This document shows positions 63,332 to 64,000 of a stretch of DNA of 64,000 nucleotides, in pieces. The stretch's first letter is position 1. Each line of letters begins with the position of its first letter. The DNA is taken from positions 1 to 64,000 of the forward strand of contig JBCDFA010000005.1 in assembly GCA_039178835.1 (NCBI GenBank), written 5' to 3'. The translations under genes were made by a program, and so were the position numbers. A model generated the notes under the pieces. That model made no database searches. It worked only from the letters and a program-made list of their open reading frames with translations, and was not told where the DNA came from. Origin of the DNA: AL-N1 sp039178835 (GTDB lineage: Bacteria > Chloroflexota > Chloroflexia > Chloroflexales > Roseiflexaceae).

Positions 63332-64000
63332 ATGCGATGGAATGAGACTCTGACCACCACAACCGAAATAACAACCAACACCCGCACGCTCGACGCGCTG
63401 GCCCACCGCGCCCCAGCTACCGACGACCTGCTTGAACTGGCGGACTGGCTCGCCACGAACGGCTCGACCCACCTCAGCGCGATTGAGCGGATTGAACTGG
63501 CCGAGCGGCTGATCACTCGCCGTCGTTTCTTGATCGGTGCAGGGGCACTGGGCCTCGGCGCGATTGTCGGCTGTGGGTCAGATGAGGAGGCAGTGGCACC
63601 GACGGCGACAACAGGGGCGACTCGGATGATTACGCATCCTCGAGGCGACACCAAGGTACCTACCGACCCACAGCGCGTAGTTCTTGCAAACGACTTCCTC
63701 CTTGGGAATGCGCTCAGCCTCGGTGTTCCCGTCATTGGGGCTGCTGGAGACCCCCGCGCAGACGGGCTCCGAAACGTGCCGTATGACATGTCTGGGGTTG
63801 AGATTGTTGGAACTGCAAACGAACCCAACCTCGAACAAGTTCTTGAGCTTGAACCTGACCTAATCATCGCAATCGAACATGTGACCTCCGATGAGGTTTA
63901 TAACAACCTCTCGGCAATCGCCCCAACCATAGTGGTCGCCACCACTTTCGAGGACGGGACCCTACCAACTCTCTTTGCGTTTAACGAGACATTTGCGGAG
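63332..64000 (+). CDS. Fe3+-siderophore-type substrate-binding protein 16 (partial, runs off right edge)
   Basis: First 223 residues. Constant module HRAPATDDLLELADWLATNG, HLSAIERIELAERLITRRRF, LIGAGALGLGAIVG with a lipid Cys near 78. Body so far: RMITHPRGDTKVPTDPQRVV, EPNLEQVLELEPDLIIAIEH and LSAIAPTIVV. The frame is open to the window end. The array therefore continues at least to 64000, and any permease could lie further right. Confidence 0.9.
   Translation, partial: MRWNETLTTTTEITTNTRTLDALAHRAPATDDLLELADWLATNGSTHLSAIERIELAERLITRRRFLIGAGALGLGAIVGCGSDEEAVAPTATTGATRMITHPRGDTKVPTDPQRVVLANDFLLGNALSLGVPVIGAAGDPRADGLRNVPYDMSGVEIVGTANEPNLEQVLELEPDLIIAIEHVTSDEVYNNLSAIAPTIVVATTFEDGTLPTLFAFNETFAE

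Noticed and set aside
41974..64000. CRISPR-like or short tandem repeat explanation for the repeated sequence
   Set aside because: Repeats are gene-sized with protein-coding periodicity and variable bodies; no short direct repeat with regular spacers occurs.

Overview
The window looks like chromosomal DNA of a Chloroflexota bacterium. A filamentous Chloroflexia, perhaps Herpetosiphon-like, is my best guess. The reasons are lipoprotein-type and twin-arginine-lipoprotein substrate-binding proteins, a fused DppD-DppF ATPase, DUF4058 and DUF574 proteins, and mid-range GC. The assignment is inference; there is no rRNA here to anchor it. One tRNA gene (Lys, CTT) is present. There is no CRISPR array, prophage or intact insertion sequence.

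Layout. 1-4068 (minus): BMP-type nucleoside ABC transporter (lipoprotein, two permeases, start of the ATPase). 4348-6919: a D-2-hydroxyacid dehydrogenase homologue with a degenerate active site, then asparagine synthase. 7346-13891: a dipeptide/oligopeptide ABC transporter (twin-arginine lipoprotein, two permeases with extracytoplasmic insertions, fused double ATPase). 13982-20435: housekeeping and signalling genes (kynureninase, TrmH-type rRNA/tRNA methyltransferase, lone PAS domain, DUF574 methyltransferase, MerR-like HTH, tRNA-Lys, pentapeptide-repeat membrane protein, TetR, TfoX C-terminal protein). 21254-26447: a secreted set (three-repeat PPC-like protein, HExxH protein, lipoprotein serpin). 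26671-28446: a very AT-rich AIPR-family gene with a small partner, probably acquired and probably defence-related. 28748-32580: a three-subunit molybdenum hydroxylase. 32731-39478: small membrane protein, sigma factor, Crp/Fnr regulator, STAS-like protein, Mrr-type endonuclease, nucleotidyltransferase-fold protein, a decayed sigma/anti-sigma locus, and GlpD.

40059-64000 is the striking part. It is an iron-siderophore-type uptake locus with a FepC-like ATPase, a sucrase/ferredoxin-like protein, a STAS-like/long-chain flavodoxin fusion, and sixteen tandem genes (seventeen domains) for Fe3+-siderophore-type substrate-binding proteins, running off the right edge. No permease gene is present. The first five genes carry ordinary lipoprotein signals. 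From about 50.4 kb the genes become visibly more GC-rich and switch to twin-arginine lipoprotein signals. Eight of these late genes share an almost invariant N-terminal module of about 60 residues ahead of the twin-arginine motif, while the ligand-binding bodies differ widely. Two of the sixteen genes carry frameshifts. The pattern is that of a constant-leader, variable-body paralogue array, whose products presumably share one or few permeases encoded elsewhere.
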